A stretch of DNA of 64,000 bases from Triatoma infestans. Lineage: Eukaryota > Arthropoda > Insecta > Hemiptera > Reduviidae. The stretch's first letter is position 1. Each line of letters starts with the position of its first letter. Both the position numbers and the translations under genes were made by a program. The notes under the pieces were generated by a model. It had not been told where the DNA came from and made no database searches. It was given only the letters and a program-made list of their open reading frames with translations. Location: positions 18,386 to 82,385 of the forward strand of contig JAAEAF010006423.1 of the NCBI GenBank assembly GCA_011037195.1, in the 5' to 3' direction. This document shows, piece by piece, positions 9,430 to 20,754 of this stretch.

Positions 9430-9608
9430 GTAAATAGTTCTACCCATTAATAATTGTTTGTTGTGAAAGATTGAATAACAAAATTTTTAAAACAATGTTT
9501 TTATTATTTTTATGATTTACTTTATTTTTATTGATTATATAATTAAATATTTTTAGTAATATTATTATAACGAGCTTTGAATTAACTTGTTGCCTGTTTA
9601 CTCTTGCT

Positions 9609-10337
9609 ATCATAAAGTTTCTTTATTATTGGACAGTTTTGGTAACTTCGATTTCCCTAACTCGATAACTTAAACATTCGAAGAAATCCAGTTTAATTAC
9701 ATTGACTAGCTTGAATAATAAGACCTCTTGACAGTAACAGTGAGCAGAGTTAATTACTTCTCGGAATCTGCCACTTGTTATAACTCTTGGTGATTTGTGT
9801 GAAAGACTCTTCAATAATGGTTTGTAAATCTCTTGAATGTTTATTACCAGACTGATTGTTTTCTATGCTTCGAAAGTTGGCTCAAGTCTATGCTGACTCA
9901 AGTCTTTGAGAATTGTCGAAATTTTGTACAATATTTTATAGTTCATGGCGAGAGGTGAGCTTGATAATAATGGGTTTGTTCGTGAAGGAGAGAGAATGGT
10001 TTGGTTTGGTTTAGATGAATAAACTAGAAGTGAAGTTGAACACTGTATAATATTAAAGCAACACTGATTGCCTGAACTTTAGACTAAAATATCTAGAATG
10101 GTAGTGAGAGGTAAAGAGAAAGTTTGATGACGCCTAGTGACTGCTATGAACTCTGCTATAAGACTGTCGGTAAACTCCCTCCCACAGGGCCATAGCCATA
10201 GCTGAACAATTGTATTTAAGCAGTTTCTTCCACTCTAGACTGGCCTAAACTAGAGATTGGTCCTGTCATTTTTGTCTCTCTCTTTCTCCCTCCCTCTCTC
10301 TCTTTACTATGGATCCCTCTCTTTGGATCCTATTACA
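9609..10337 (-). repeat. LTR-like element, family B
   Basis: On the minus strand it begins TGTAATAGGATCC at 10337. It has a purine-rich (AGAG)n head, a TATA-like TTAAATACA near 10213, and ends near AATAAAGAAAC (about 9620). The reverse-complement copy is at 16018-16624 and a third relative is at 47815-48961. TG start, TATA-like box and late AATAAA fit a solo LTR, but the left boundary and target duplication are not resolved. Confidence 0.55.
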
Positions 10338-11304
10338 CTCCGTTCAGTAAAACTGAGCGTAACAGAGCTGATGATGCACGTGATGATCTTAAGAGAAAGC
10401 AGCAGCGCTGAAGCGGCTGGCACCAGCAACATTGCCAACGCTTATTTTGTTGAATTTCTTCAACATTGGATTGTTTATTCCATTAAATTTTTCATTTAAT
10501 TCCGGATAATGAGATTTTACTCTATAAAGTTGAATATTAAGAGATAAAAGTTATTAGTTGCTAGAAATTATTCATTAAGTAAGGAAATAGTGTAACTTTC
10601 ATCCTTTATTTACCGAATATTTTTCTTCATTTGTTAATTAGTACTATATGTCTTTAAAGTGTTACTTTTATGTATATTAAAAAGTTAATTTGTCTACATT
10701 AAATAATAAAATAGTTAGGAGTTTAGTTTTTAGTGTGTGGAGAGTTAATTTTAAAAGTTGACTAGACGGTTGGTGGAAGGCTAGACGGTGTCCGAGAGCT
10801 ACTGGTTGTCCTCTCGTCCATAACCAATTTCATTACTTGGTTAATGCAGCGTAGTACTCATGGTTAACTCACTTTAACTTTATTTACCTAGTTATCCTCT
10901 CCATCTATCTAGATCATATATACAGAGCATCCCATCAGTATCTTTTACTCGTCTACATCCTCCCAAAACTTTACTGACACACTTGATACTTGCTTTTTAT
11001 TCTTTCTATTTATCTTGTTAACTATTTTTATTTCTATCTCATTATAACTTCCTTTTTAACTTCATCTTATACTTTTTTTAATAATTTTATTTATAGATTC
11101 TATGTAAATAATTTGGAGTATATACTTTTAAATGCAAAATTGAATTTCATAAAGCTATTTGATTTTTATTGACGAATTAACAGATAAAATTTCACTTTTT
11201 TTTTCTGCCTTTTTGTGACAGAATCAAGTCAAATCCTTTAAACACACTAAACCGAAAACATTGTCCCCCCCCTGGACATTATTAATTTTCTGATAAAAAA
11301 AAGA
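10338..11304 (+). other. Unassigned AT-rich intronic sequence
   Basis: AT-rich with T-runs. The 60-codon frame at 10990 is low-complexity (F/Y/L) and not credible as a gene. Confidence 0.4.
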
Positions 11305-13866
11305 AAAAGTGGTATAAAACACGCACACGACTTTCTCGTAATCCTGTTAAAACAATTACAATTACATATAAAATGTGAAATTTTCTTTATACTTCAAATT
11401 GTACTCATTTGTCTTAACATATCATATAAAGGTAGTAGGTGGATATGTACCAACCCAGGCAGACATATATTGTTGTCCAGTAGAGCGCTCTAGTTACATT
11501 AACTAGAGAAGAATTTCCATATAACATTTGAAAATTTAACGCCACAAATGCCGGCAAAGTTATCAGAAGTCAATATTTTTTGAAAAATATTATAAATAAA
11601 AGTGATTGGCTATTGAATGTTGGGCAGTTTGCATTCCAAGTTTAAAAGAAATCATTAGAGTCGTTTTCGAGACCGTTAAAAATTTTTTTTTTTTTTTTTT
11701 ATAAATATTTTCATTGATTTTTATAACTGCACAATGTTATGTGCAACAAGTAAAATAGATAACGTGTGGATAATGTGTGTATTGGCTGAAGGCCTCTGTA
11801 CACATGACCTGATCTACATGAACGACTGCCATCCAGCGATGGCAATCATAATTAACCATAAAGGATGGAGTCTCACAACTATCCTACAAGACAGCCGTTT
11901 ACGTAAGCAGATGATCGCGAGGCCATCTACGCTTCAGGCGCCGTGATGGGTTAGAGGGGAGAGTTATGGTTGGGTGCACTTGGATAAGTGGATTTGAATG
12001 AGAGGATAGTTGGGAGTGGAACTTAAGATAACGGGACTTGGGTATCGCAGAAACGAAGAGAATTTTAAGGTCATTATAGATGGTATGATTGGAAACGTAG
12101 AATGGAGCACTGACTATAGTGCGAGTGATTTTGGATTGTAGGGATTGAATGCGATAAAGGTTTGAATGTCTGGCTGTTCCATACAGTTCGATTCCGTAAG
12201 TCCAAATAGGGGCCAATAGAGAGTAATATAGTTGTCGTTTATTATGTAATGTAAGTACCGAACGTTTGTCTAAGAGTTTTTTCCGTATTTTGTAACTGTT
12301 ATTCAGTTCAGCTCTTTTTAGTCGAGTATGGGGATTCCATGTTAGTCGTTTGTCAAGATTGATACCAAGGTAACGAACTTTTGTGACGTGAGGTAAAGGA
12401 ATATGGTTGAAATATATAGGAGGAAGGGTTTTTCAGTTTTATTTGAAGACTATGTAATTAGATTTGAGTTGATTCACCTTGATTCTCCACTTTTGGAGCC
12501 AGGATTTGAGGATGTTGAGATGGGATTGAAAATGGCGAGTTGACATGACGGGATCATTATGAGGGGATAGGATGGCCGTATCTTCGGCGGAGGTGAAGGT
12601 GACAGTATTAGGATGTAGTGGGAGGTCAGCAGCATATACTGTGTAAAGAAGAGGAGCAAGTATGCTTCCTTGTGGAACGCCAGCGTAAATTGGAAATATG
12701 AGAAAACATGAGGTTCCTTGGACTACCATGAAATGGCGATCGGCAAGATATGATTTGACGATGAGATAATAAGTGGAAGGAAGGATTTTAAGTTTTCATT
12801 AAGTTTCCACAATAATCCCGGGAGCTATATCCGATCAAACGCTTGAGAGATGTCCAGGAAGGCTCCAGTATTGCTTCCGCTCAAGGGACGTAGCGATGGT
12901 ATCTACAACTCTGTGTGCTTGGTGAATGATTACTGCGGAAACCGAATTGGTGAATGATGTTGACAGGAATAATGTTGAGTGGAGCTAATAGAGTATGGAG
13001 GCGAGATAGAAGATGTTTTTCAAAAAAAAAAATCCCCAGTAATGGTAATAAACTAATGGGTGGATATCAGGAAGGGGAATGAACGGTTTGTTAGGTTCGG
13101 AAATCTTGCGGATTGAATAAAATTTCCAAAGTGTAGGGAAGTGAGTTTTTCTAAGTATGGCACTATATAGGGATCAACACCCGCATCCTCTTACAACTTC
13201 CACCTAAGGCCATCGTTTTCCGCCCCCCCCCCCAAAAAAAAAAACCTATTCTATGAAGGCACTTCCGGGTTTTAGATTTTCTTCAAACTTGGAATTCTAG
13301 CCATGCTTCTAATGTATATTAGAATTATATAAGTGGTAATACGATATACATTGAACTAAAATTATGCATTGGAGGAAAGCTTTACGTTATTGTTCCCCCC
13401 GGAAACCTCCAAAAAAAAAAATGAAATTCCCAGGAAACTGTATCAAATAAAAATGATAGATATTTGAAGATGTATATGTATATAAAGTTAAAGAAAAATT
13501 TTTAGACCTTTTTATTTGAGAAAATTTGTGAAAACTGAAAAAAGACATTCTCAGTTAACTAACATTTCCAGTTGATGGATTTTGTTAACGAAATTTTCCT
13601 GTCAGATAATCCATGAGTAAATCGGATTCAATCAAGTTTTGAACTTGCTGCAACTTTTCATTTTTCAAATATTTTTTTCACACACGCTTATACAGACAAC
13701 ATTTGATAAAACAAATTTTTTCGTACTCCGGGGACCTCAAAACATATCATTACCGATGAAAACTCAATTCAGAAAGTTTAATATGATCCAATTTATATAA
13801 TAATGTATATAATTTATATTCTAAATTATAATTTAAACTTCCTAGGATTAAGAGAAGGTAATAAAA
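11305..13866 (+). repeat. R300 element split by a jockey-like LINE
   Basis: The left end (GGTATAAAACACGCACACGA then CTTTCTCGTAATCC) starts near 11310 and runs to about 11680. After the LINE, the right half resumes near 13195 with CACTTCCGGG (13259-13268), CTTGGAATTCTAGCCATG, AATAAAAATGATAG, and AC-rich and terminal GGATTAAGAGAAGGTA at about 13852. The two halves make one copy. Confidence 0.6.
11683..13190 (-). pseudogene. 5'-truncated jockey-like LINE
   Basis: On the minus strand the RT part (12439-12729) has AGVPQGSILAPLLYTVYAADLP, then an altered catalytic box (SAEDTAILS in place of the usual FADDTAIL), so the polymerase is dead. The C-terminal part (11899-12216) has PIWTYGIELYGTARHSN and HTIYNDLKI, typical of jockey-type LINEs. 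Intervening sequence needs frameshifts. The 3' end is a poly(A) (poly-T at 11684-11700 on +), as expected for jockey. Upstream RT domains and the endonuclease are missing. It sits inside an R300 copy, so it is younger than that element. Confidence 0.8.
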
Positions 13867-13904
13867 AGTTTATACTACAGGCTAACTGCAGTTCAACGAT
13901 TGCA

Positions 13905-14190
13905 AAAGCTAAATAGGAAAAAGAACCATTACAATCATCTGCAAAATTTTCGACATTGAATTTTCTCCAGAAATGTAGTTCTCAGAAGTCCCTAGAGTCA
14001 GAAAAACTTGTTTTTTGGAAAATAGTGTGTATATATGAAAAGGTTGTGTGTTTTTATGTATAAAGCTAAAATCCAAAATAGAAAAATAGCAAGAAGTTCA
14101 AACTTGATATATACCGTTTAGGTACCACCATGAAATCTGACAGGAAGTTATCTGTCAAAAACGCATCAACTAAAAGTACGAATTTACTAA
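13905..14190 (-). repeat. R300 fragment
   Basis: Minus-strand R300 right-end motifs are recognisable: TCGACATTGAATTTTCTCC, an AGTCAGAAAAACTTGTTTTT block and a GTGTG tract. No unit with an intact ETS-like box. Confidence 0.45.
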
Positions 14191-14504
14191 ATGTTTTTTT
14201 TTTCAGTTTTATACAATTCTTTCAAAATATCCCTAACAATCTAGAAAGCTCGTATACTTGTTACACCAATTCTAGCTCTATTATAATGACATATCAGGGT
14301 CATAGCAATGTCAAATTGGCTCCAGCCAGTCGCTATCTTCACAAAGGATGGCAGGAAGAAAGGATAATTTATAACTAGTGGCCCAGCCGGCGCTGTCTTC
14401 AAGACAAGGGCCGCGGCCAAACAAAAACCCCCTTTCAAATACAAGGGTCAATACATTACATCAAAGACAAGCACCGATAAAGCTGACCACTGACCTAAAT
14501 CACT
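14191..14504 (+). other. Unassigned sequence
   Basis: Contains the 82-codon frame 14130-14378 with no recognised motif, then GC-richer sequence near 14380-14420. Possibly transposon remains. Confidence 0.3.
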
Positions 14505-14985
14505 GGTCACCGAACTAACCAAGGTCGTACGCTACAAGAGATGTCTTAGTATGAGTACTTACTTACACACTTGATAGTGTGTGAGTAAGACTAATATAAA
14601 CATCGCTCCACTGAAGGAGGGGATCATTATATCATTCATTTTACACGAGTATCATTACAACATCATGTTTCAGCAGCAGTTATACTTGAGCTCAGAGCGC
14701 GTCCCTATACAAGGTTAAACTTATAATTATTTTCATAGTTGTGCATATTAGTTTATTTATTTTATCATTTTAAATTATTTGTTGTTTATCTCCTATTTAT
14801 TTCTAATTATTTCATGTTAATAGTTACCAAACCACACATTCAAATTATTGTTAAAAATATAGTTTATTTTTATAAATTCAGTGTTAGTAATACAATAACT
14901 CTCTAAACTAACATTCGCCTAATAAATCCCTCTTCAAGATATCTAACTTCATACCTCAGGAATCACGACAATTGATTCCACTACA
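14505..14985 (+). repeat. Solo LTR-like element, family C, copy 1
   Basis: Aligns along its length with 23563-24029: GGTCACCGAAC at the start, a GCTCCACTGAAGGAGGGGAT block, an AT-rich middle, AATAAATCCC and an end in CCACTACA. The 5' terminus is less well preserved than in the second copy and no target duplication is evident. Confidence 0.55.
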
Positions 14986-14997
14986 TCTATCATTTGA

Positions 14998-15280
14998 ATT
15001 TTTTTTTTTTGGAAGGAAAATTTATTTTACAGATATTCTGGGCAAGAGATGACGTCATCCTTCCATCTAAACTGCCATTTCCGTTTAGTTTGCACATCAT
15101 AATTCAATTATTTATTTGACTTGAAGAGTTCGGACAAAATCTATTAATCATAAGTGGGATTTTATTTTCTTTTTTCAATCGAAACAATTTTTTTTTTCCT
15201 TTAGTTTATCGTGTTTATATCGGAAAACGGCTCCGAAGATTTTCTTCAAACTTCGTAAACTATCTACATACATAATATAT
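14998..15280 (-). repeat. R300 fragment
   Basis: Includes GGAAAACGGCTCCGAAGATT and TTCTTCAAACTTCGTAAACTA, standard R300 blocks on the minus strand, directly before a LINE end. Confidence 0.45.
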
Positions 15281-15722
15281 CTGTCCCTTTTATCCCGACG
15301 CCATCACAGAGTGAAGCACGCTGTTATGGATTTGCTGCATCAACGGGGCTTTACGAGCTTTGAGGAAGTTTATGCCATCGATACGGACGGTTCAGTCAGG
15401 TATGATGACATCGTGACCTTTCAGGAAAATAGCGACATTGCTTTTGTTTTGGACCCAACGGTCAGATACGAAAGTAATGATCCGAGTCAAACGGAGAAGG
15501 TACACGAGGAGATAAGCAAAATTTTTGAGAAGTGTATTCCCCATTTCAATGAAAAATTTAGAGACCAGTTTGGAGACATGGTCTATATGGTGCACAGGGC
15601 GGCCTGTGGTTTGGCTCGAGAGGTGTCATTCCAACGGAGACGTCCGACTTTTTTTTGGGCACTGTTGGCATTAGCCTCGATGACTTGCTTCCGATTGTGG
15701 AGGGCTTATTGTTGACTCATAG
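15281..15722 (+). pseudogene. LINE C-terminal fragment, possible restriction-like endonuclease region
   Basis: An open frame from 15311 encodes 134 residues, including EEVYAIDTDGSVRYDDIV, then VLDPTVRYESND and EKCIPHFNEKF. The spacing of acidic residues in RYDDIV...VLDPTVRYE recalls the PD-(D/E)XK-type endonuclease at the end of R2-like LINEs. Near 15600 a shift of frame restores a better ending (GLWFGSRGVIP ... ISLDDLLPIVEGLLLTHRA) that stops at about 15720, so the 3' part of the listed frame is an artefact. A frameshift also separates CPFYPDAIT upstream. Family assignment rests on motif memory only. Confidence 0.45.
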
Positions 15723-16017
15723 GGCATAACATCCCAGCACTTGCACGGTTGAAAATGTTTCATATATTTAAGTATGTTTTTGCTTTTGTAATATCTTGAC
15801 TATTTCAGTCACGCATGAGGTACCTGAAATTATTTTCTTTTTACGATTGGATATTTTACTTAATAATCAAATGGTTTAAACACATGTCTCTCGATTGATT
15901 GGTACGCTGTATCATCTAACAACTCAACACCATTGAGCAGCCTTGCTTCACTGAAGTATTTCTTTTGCTACATTTTCCTAGGAAAGCTGATTTTTTTTTT
16001 TAAGGATAAAAAAGTTT
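15723..16017 (+). other. Probable LINE 3' untranslated part, otherwise unassigned
   Basis: Follows the LINE stop directly and has no coding signal. AT-rich with a T-run at about 15990. Confidence 0.35.
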
Positions 16018-16633
16018 AGGCCAGACTAGAGTGTGAGAAACTGCTTAAAATACAACTGTGTCAGCCATAGGAGGGAGTCTACCGACAGTCTTATAGCAGA
16101 GTTCATGTAGCAGTCACTAAGCGTCATCAACCTTTCTCTTTATCTCTCACTACCATTCTATATATTTTAGTGTAAAATCCAGGTAGTCAGTGTTGCTTTT
16201 ATATTATACAATATTAAACTTCACTTCTAGTTTATTCAACTAAACCAAACCATTTTCTCTCCTTCACAAACAAACCCATTATAGTCAAGCTCACCTCCCG
16301 CCATGAACTATAAAATATTGTACAAAATTTCGACAATTCTCAAAGACTTTAGTCATTTAATAATCAACTTTCGAAGCATAGAAAACAACCAGTCTGGGAA
16401 TAAACTTTCAAGAGCTTTACAAACTATTATTCAAGAGTCTTCCTCACAAATCCCCAAGAGTTATAACAAGTGGCAGATTCCGAGAAGTAATTAACTCTGC
16501 TCACTGTTACTGTCAAGAGGTCTTATTATTCAAGCTAGTGAATCTAATTAAACTGGATTTCTTCGAATGTTTAAGTTATCGAGTTAGGGAAATCGAAGTT
16601 ACCAAAACTGTCCAATAATAAAGAAACTGTCCG
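16018..16633 (+). repeat. LTR-like element, family B, truncated copy
   Basis: Reverse-complement match to 9609-10240 over about 600 bases, beginning at GGCCAGACTAGAGTG and ending at AATAATAAAGAAAC. The purine-rich TG head is missing. The 63-codon frame at 16303 inside it is a chance frame. Confidence 0.6.
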
Positions 16634-16890
16634 ACTGTGGAGCATGCGACAGATAATTGCCCATGAGAGAAGCAGTCGTGTTCTAAATTCAAACCGCACA
16701 CTTGCAAAGATTGTCTTTGCGCTTTATTGATAGCGAACGCAGGGTGTATTAGAAATTGAATTCGTTTGAACTCAAACGCCATATTTGTCCGCACATTTAT
16801 TTGCCAAGCACTACTAAGATAAAGTTCCGCATAGTTGATGGTAGAATAAACATGCTTCTTTACTTGTGATATTAAACAATATTGCAAACG
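16634..16890 (-). pseudogene. Helitron helicase C-terminal fragment
   Basis: Minus-strand translation includes EFKRIQFLIHPAFAINKAQRQSL (late Pif1-type helicase motif), VCGLNLEHDCFSHGQL and VACSTVG, the C-terminal end of Helitron RepHel proteins. Two residues of the conserved AMTINKSQGQS pattern are changed. An inverted copy of CACTACTAAGATAAAGTTC links this fragment (16810-16830) with the Helitron next to it (16962-16982). Confidence 0.65.
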
Positions 16891-16964
16891 AATTTCAATT
16901 GAACAATAAATTTGTAATTATTAAATATCATCATGTAATGAATGATGATGATTGATGGTGAACT

Positions 16965-18290
16965 TTATCTTAGTAGTGCTTGTAAATATACAACATTTTT
17001 TGTTTTCCTTTCTGGTGCAAGAACAAATAAATTTGATGGGTTTCCAACTCGTGAACACCCAACGTACAGTTGTCCATCACGTAAATGGATGTACTCTTCA
17101 GAACGCAATTTGACTTGATTTAGTCGTATGTAGAGGAGTCTAGATTTAGTAGTATGTAGAGGTGTCAACGATGTATTGATGATATAATTGTCTACATTTC
17201 AATATATGATTATCAGCATTATCACGAATCATCGTTCGATATGCATAATAATTCATAGCACTGACCTTTTTGTTAATGTCCACATTAGTTGTAGGATTTT
17301 TCATATTAATATTAAAATGATATCCATCCTCTCCTTGTCAAAATAGAATGGGATATTGTAATGCATCATATGAACGATGCGTATCTGATACTTGCTGGAC
17401 GTCACCATTTCTACGATGAAGAATTATATCGCGAGAATTAAATTCTTCACCAACTATGACAATTGCCACTTCATCGATCGTTGGTGCGTTGAATTGTCTT
17501 CGATGTTGACCAATACGTGTTTTATCTGCCTTTATTATTACTTTGTAATCGTCAGATGGCATTTGTTCAATGGCGGTTTTAAATCATTTAATAAATACAT
17601 TATATTGTTCAAACAGATTTTGTAATTCAGCGAAAATCTCTCGTTTAGTACTCATATTCAGTTGACACCGTCTGTTGATTTTTTCGTCAGTATTTCCCAT
17701 AAAATATATCTGAAGATATTTGTGATCAGCATTTGGCAAGGGTAGTAGTGATCCAGCATGGTGATAAATTTGCCCTTGTACTTTAAATGTTGGCATATAA
17801 TTTGCGCTAACGATATTCGTTGCTCTGAACGATGTCATTTGGAAGCATGAATTGTACTTGCGTATATTTTTCAAAAAATTTTTTGAATGACTTGTTTCAC
17901 CTGATACTAAAGTTAATAATGGTTCAGGTGGTGAACGCAAGTCTGGTAACTTTACTTTCCCACCTGCACAGCACATACCTGGTGTTTCATTTTTAAATTT
18001 TTGAGCACCACAATACGTACACTTTTTATCCATTTTTTCAATAATTACGCTTGGATGAAGACTTGAAATCAGTATGTATCGTTCGTCTTGCCTGTGTCCT
18101 GCGAATTCGATTCCTTTGATGCCTTGCTTGCCTCTGTTCACTCGTTTCTAATGATCGAGCAAGAGCAGTGTGAACTCGATCTCTTTCTTGCCTTGCTTGC
18201 CTCTGTTCACTTGTTTCTGAAGCTCGTTCTTCTATTCTCCTTCTTGCTTGATTTGTAGATCGACCAGTGGCACTTCGCTTTGGTGGCATA
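16965..18290 (-). pseudogene. Internally deleted Helitron (Rep N-terminus fused to helicase end)
   Basis: Minus-strand frames 18038-18289, 17584-18141, 17338-17562 and 16965-17168 together read as one Helitron protein. It has a basic, Arg/Glu-rich repeated N-terminus (TSEQRQARQERDR), a zinc-like CTYCGAQKFKNETPGMCCAGG, the Helitron-like domain (FQMTSFRATN, MPTFKVQGQIYHHAGSLLP, LQIYF), then PTIDEVAIVIVGEEF and SYDALQYPILF. After LRSEEYIHLRD the sequence jumps straight to GQLYVGCSRVGNPSNLFV, the very end of the helicase. The HUH nuclease and most helicase motifs are therefore deleted at about 17076. At least three frameshifts occur. It cannot transpose by itself. Confidence 0.82.
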
Positions 18291-18819
18291 ATTGTGGGAT
18301 TAAATAAAACGTATTTCCAATTATTTTCTTCAGCTGGAAATCAATAATATTTTTGATTTGTATTTTTATTTTTATTGCAACTGTTACTATGGGTATGTTA
18401 TTTTTTACAGTTTAATTTGCTTTATATAAGTAAATTCTATGACTAAATTTCATGAGTAACAATTTAATTTTTCAATTTATCCATGGTTACACTTTTAACA
18501 AATATTACTAATTAAATGTTATTTTGATATTTTTGGGATATTTGTTCGGGAGCACCTACAACTCTGATTTTAAAAAAAAATTGCAAAAACCTTCCCGGCG
18601 ATATACCTAATAATTTCTCAAATTTTCACGGCGATTGGATGTATGGTTTTTGAATCTATCGAGTACAGACAGACACACATTCATTTTTATATATATAAAA
18701 AGATAAAAGATATATATATATATATATTTTTAGAAATTTACAATAATGCAGGTAGTTCTTAAAATATATATATATGTATATATAAAGAATTGTAAATGCC
18801 TAGTGTTCATTTTATTCAT
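18291..18819 (-). other. Probable Helitron 5' flank and microsatellites
   Basis: AT-rich sequence upstream of the Helitron frame; CGGCGATTGGATGTATGG and ACAGACAGACACACATTCAT, which often border degraded elements, near 18630-18690. (TA)n at 18710-18730 and 18765-18785. No other gene. Confidence 0.35.
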
Positions 18820-19408
18820 TATACACGATGTCCCCCTTAAACGGGCCACTTTTGAAATAACTCCTAAACGAAGCAATATATCAAAAAAGTGAACATAACG
18901 TTTGGTGAAATATTTTCGCTCTAGTTTATGATGGTGTTAATGTTTTTTTATTTTATTGCCGCCTTACACCTGAAATCGGGGATTGAATGTGGCAATTTCC
19001 TTTTGACCCCCCCTTTTACTACTGCATTAAAAACTATTAAAAAATTGAAGAATAATGCCATTAATTTCACTTCAATATTTCAAACCGTTGCCGAGATAGA
19101 TATTCAACCATAAAGATTCAATTTTGGTCGTTTTTTTCTCCTATTTTTCTATTTCGTAAATTAAAATTAAAATTTCGAATAAATTAATTTCGAATCAAAA
19201 AAGAGAGTTCAAATGCTGATAAAACTTAAAAGCTATTTTAAAACCATAAGAGGTTTAAAAATCAGGTAAAACATCATTAAAATAATACAATATTCCAGTT
19301 TATTTACAAAAATCGATAAAAAAATATTTTCTATTTATTTAAAATGACTAGCTCGGCTTAAACGGCACACCCGCAGTCGCTGCCCAACATATGAAGATGT
19401 TAATCGTA

Positions 19409-19660
19409 TCATGCTTGCGGAATTGCTAAGCAGATTGGGATTAAGTCTTCTAAAAGGGCTTCTGAGTTGTTGGTTCCTTGGCATAAATTTTTTCTTTGAA
19501 TATCCCCAAAGAAAGAAATTTCAAGAGGTGCTAAATCTAGCGATCTGGAAGGCCAGCTTACCGGTCCATATCTCCCGATCCAGCGATTACTGAACATATA
19601 TCTGCTAATGTTTGGTGCGGAATAGTTGGAGACAAAACTATGTGCCCATTCTTTCCGCAT
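19409..19660 (-). pseudogene. Transposase C-terminal fragment, left arm
   Basis: Residues RWIGRYGPVSWPSRSLDLAPLE match the region around the third catalytic acid of IS630/Tc1/mariner-type transposases. It is an inverted partial copy of the right-arm frame; the N-terminal two thirds are missing. Confidence 0.65.
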
Positions 19661-20017
19661 GATACCTTAAATTGTCAAGAATGCGCTAATTTTATTCGCC
19701 AAGAGTTACAACAGTTGCTGGAGGGTGTGCCATTGAATGTCAGAACAAGCATGAGGTTCCAACAAGATGCTTGTCCCGCGCACTATATCTTACTGGCGGG
19801 GAGAGAAATGAATGAGATATTCAGTAACGACAGGATCGGGAGACCAGGATCGGTAAGCTGGCCTTCCAGATCGCCAGATTTAAGCCCTCTCATTTGGGGG
19901 GGGGGATATCTAAAAAAAATTTATACCAAGAAACCAATAACTCCAGAAACACCTAGAGAAGACTTAATCCAAACCTGCTCAATTCCGGCAGACATTATAC
20001 GATTAGCAACTTCATAG
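19640..20017 (+). pseudogene. Transposase fragment, right arm
   Basis: 125 residues carry RFQQDACPAHY (around the second catalytic Asp) and DRIGRPGSVSWPSRSPDLSPL (third catalytic region), the pattern of insect DDxD transposases. A G-run replaces the usual LDFFLWG with LIWGGG, so the third acidic position is lost. The DNA-binding domains and the first Asp are absent. Product inactive. Confidence 0.75.
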
Positions 20018-20047
20018 CTAGGCAGCGACTGCGCTTGTGCGGTTTAA

Positions 20048-20754
20048 GCCGAGGAAGTCACATTGAGTAAATAGGAAATATGTTTTTATCGATTTTTGTA
20101 AATAAACTGGTTTTTAAGTTTTATCAGCATTTAAACTCTCTTATTTATTCGAAATTAATAAGCAAATCCGCTTTTAATTTTAATTTACGACAGGAAATCC
20201 ATAAAACACAGTTAAACACAGTGGCAATCAGTTCAGTACATCCAATCGCTAGGTGTCATTACTCTAAACACTCTACCTTAAACATTTATCCATTGTAAAG
20301 TCCAGACAGTCTGTGCCTTATTATTAATATATCAGTTAACAAGTGTTAACCAACTCTTCTTAACTCATCAGACAAAACCAATTCTCTCCACCTAACACAT
20401 CCATTAAATGTAACAGCAAGAGAGCGAACAGCAATCAAAGAGAGCAAGAGAATCTCAACCACTCCCTCGGACTGGAGTGGTTGAGATTCTCTTGCTCTCT
20501 TTGGTTGCTGTTTGCTCTCTTGCTGTTACAGATCTATAGAAACAACTTTGATTCAGCTTTTGGGTTACAACTAGGCATTTTGATTAAAAGCTTAGCTTTA
20601 TTTTAAAGCCGAGGAAGTCATATTGAGTAAATAGGAAATATGTTTTTATCGATTTTTTGTAAATAAACTGGTTTTTAAGTTTTATCAGCATTTAAACTCT
20701 CTTATTTATTCGAAATTAATAAGCAAATCCGCTTTTAATTTTAATTTAAGACAG
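20048..20754 (+). repeat. 148-bp direct duplication flanking an inserted segment
   Basis: 20048-20195 and 20607-20754 are near-identical (GCCGAGGAAGTCA ... GACAGGAAA). Between them lies 20197-20606, itself a copy of 22079-22490. Confidence 0.8.
20197..20606 (+). repeat. Duplicated segment with LTR family A 3' part
   Basis: Matches 22079-22490 almost base for base, including the 122-bp palindrome (20409-20530), the GATCTATAG flank and the CTTAGCTTTATTTT end. It lacks the LTR head and TATA region of the second copy, so it was copied as a segment and not inserted as an LTR. Confidence 0.75.
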
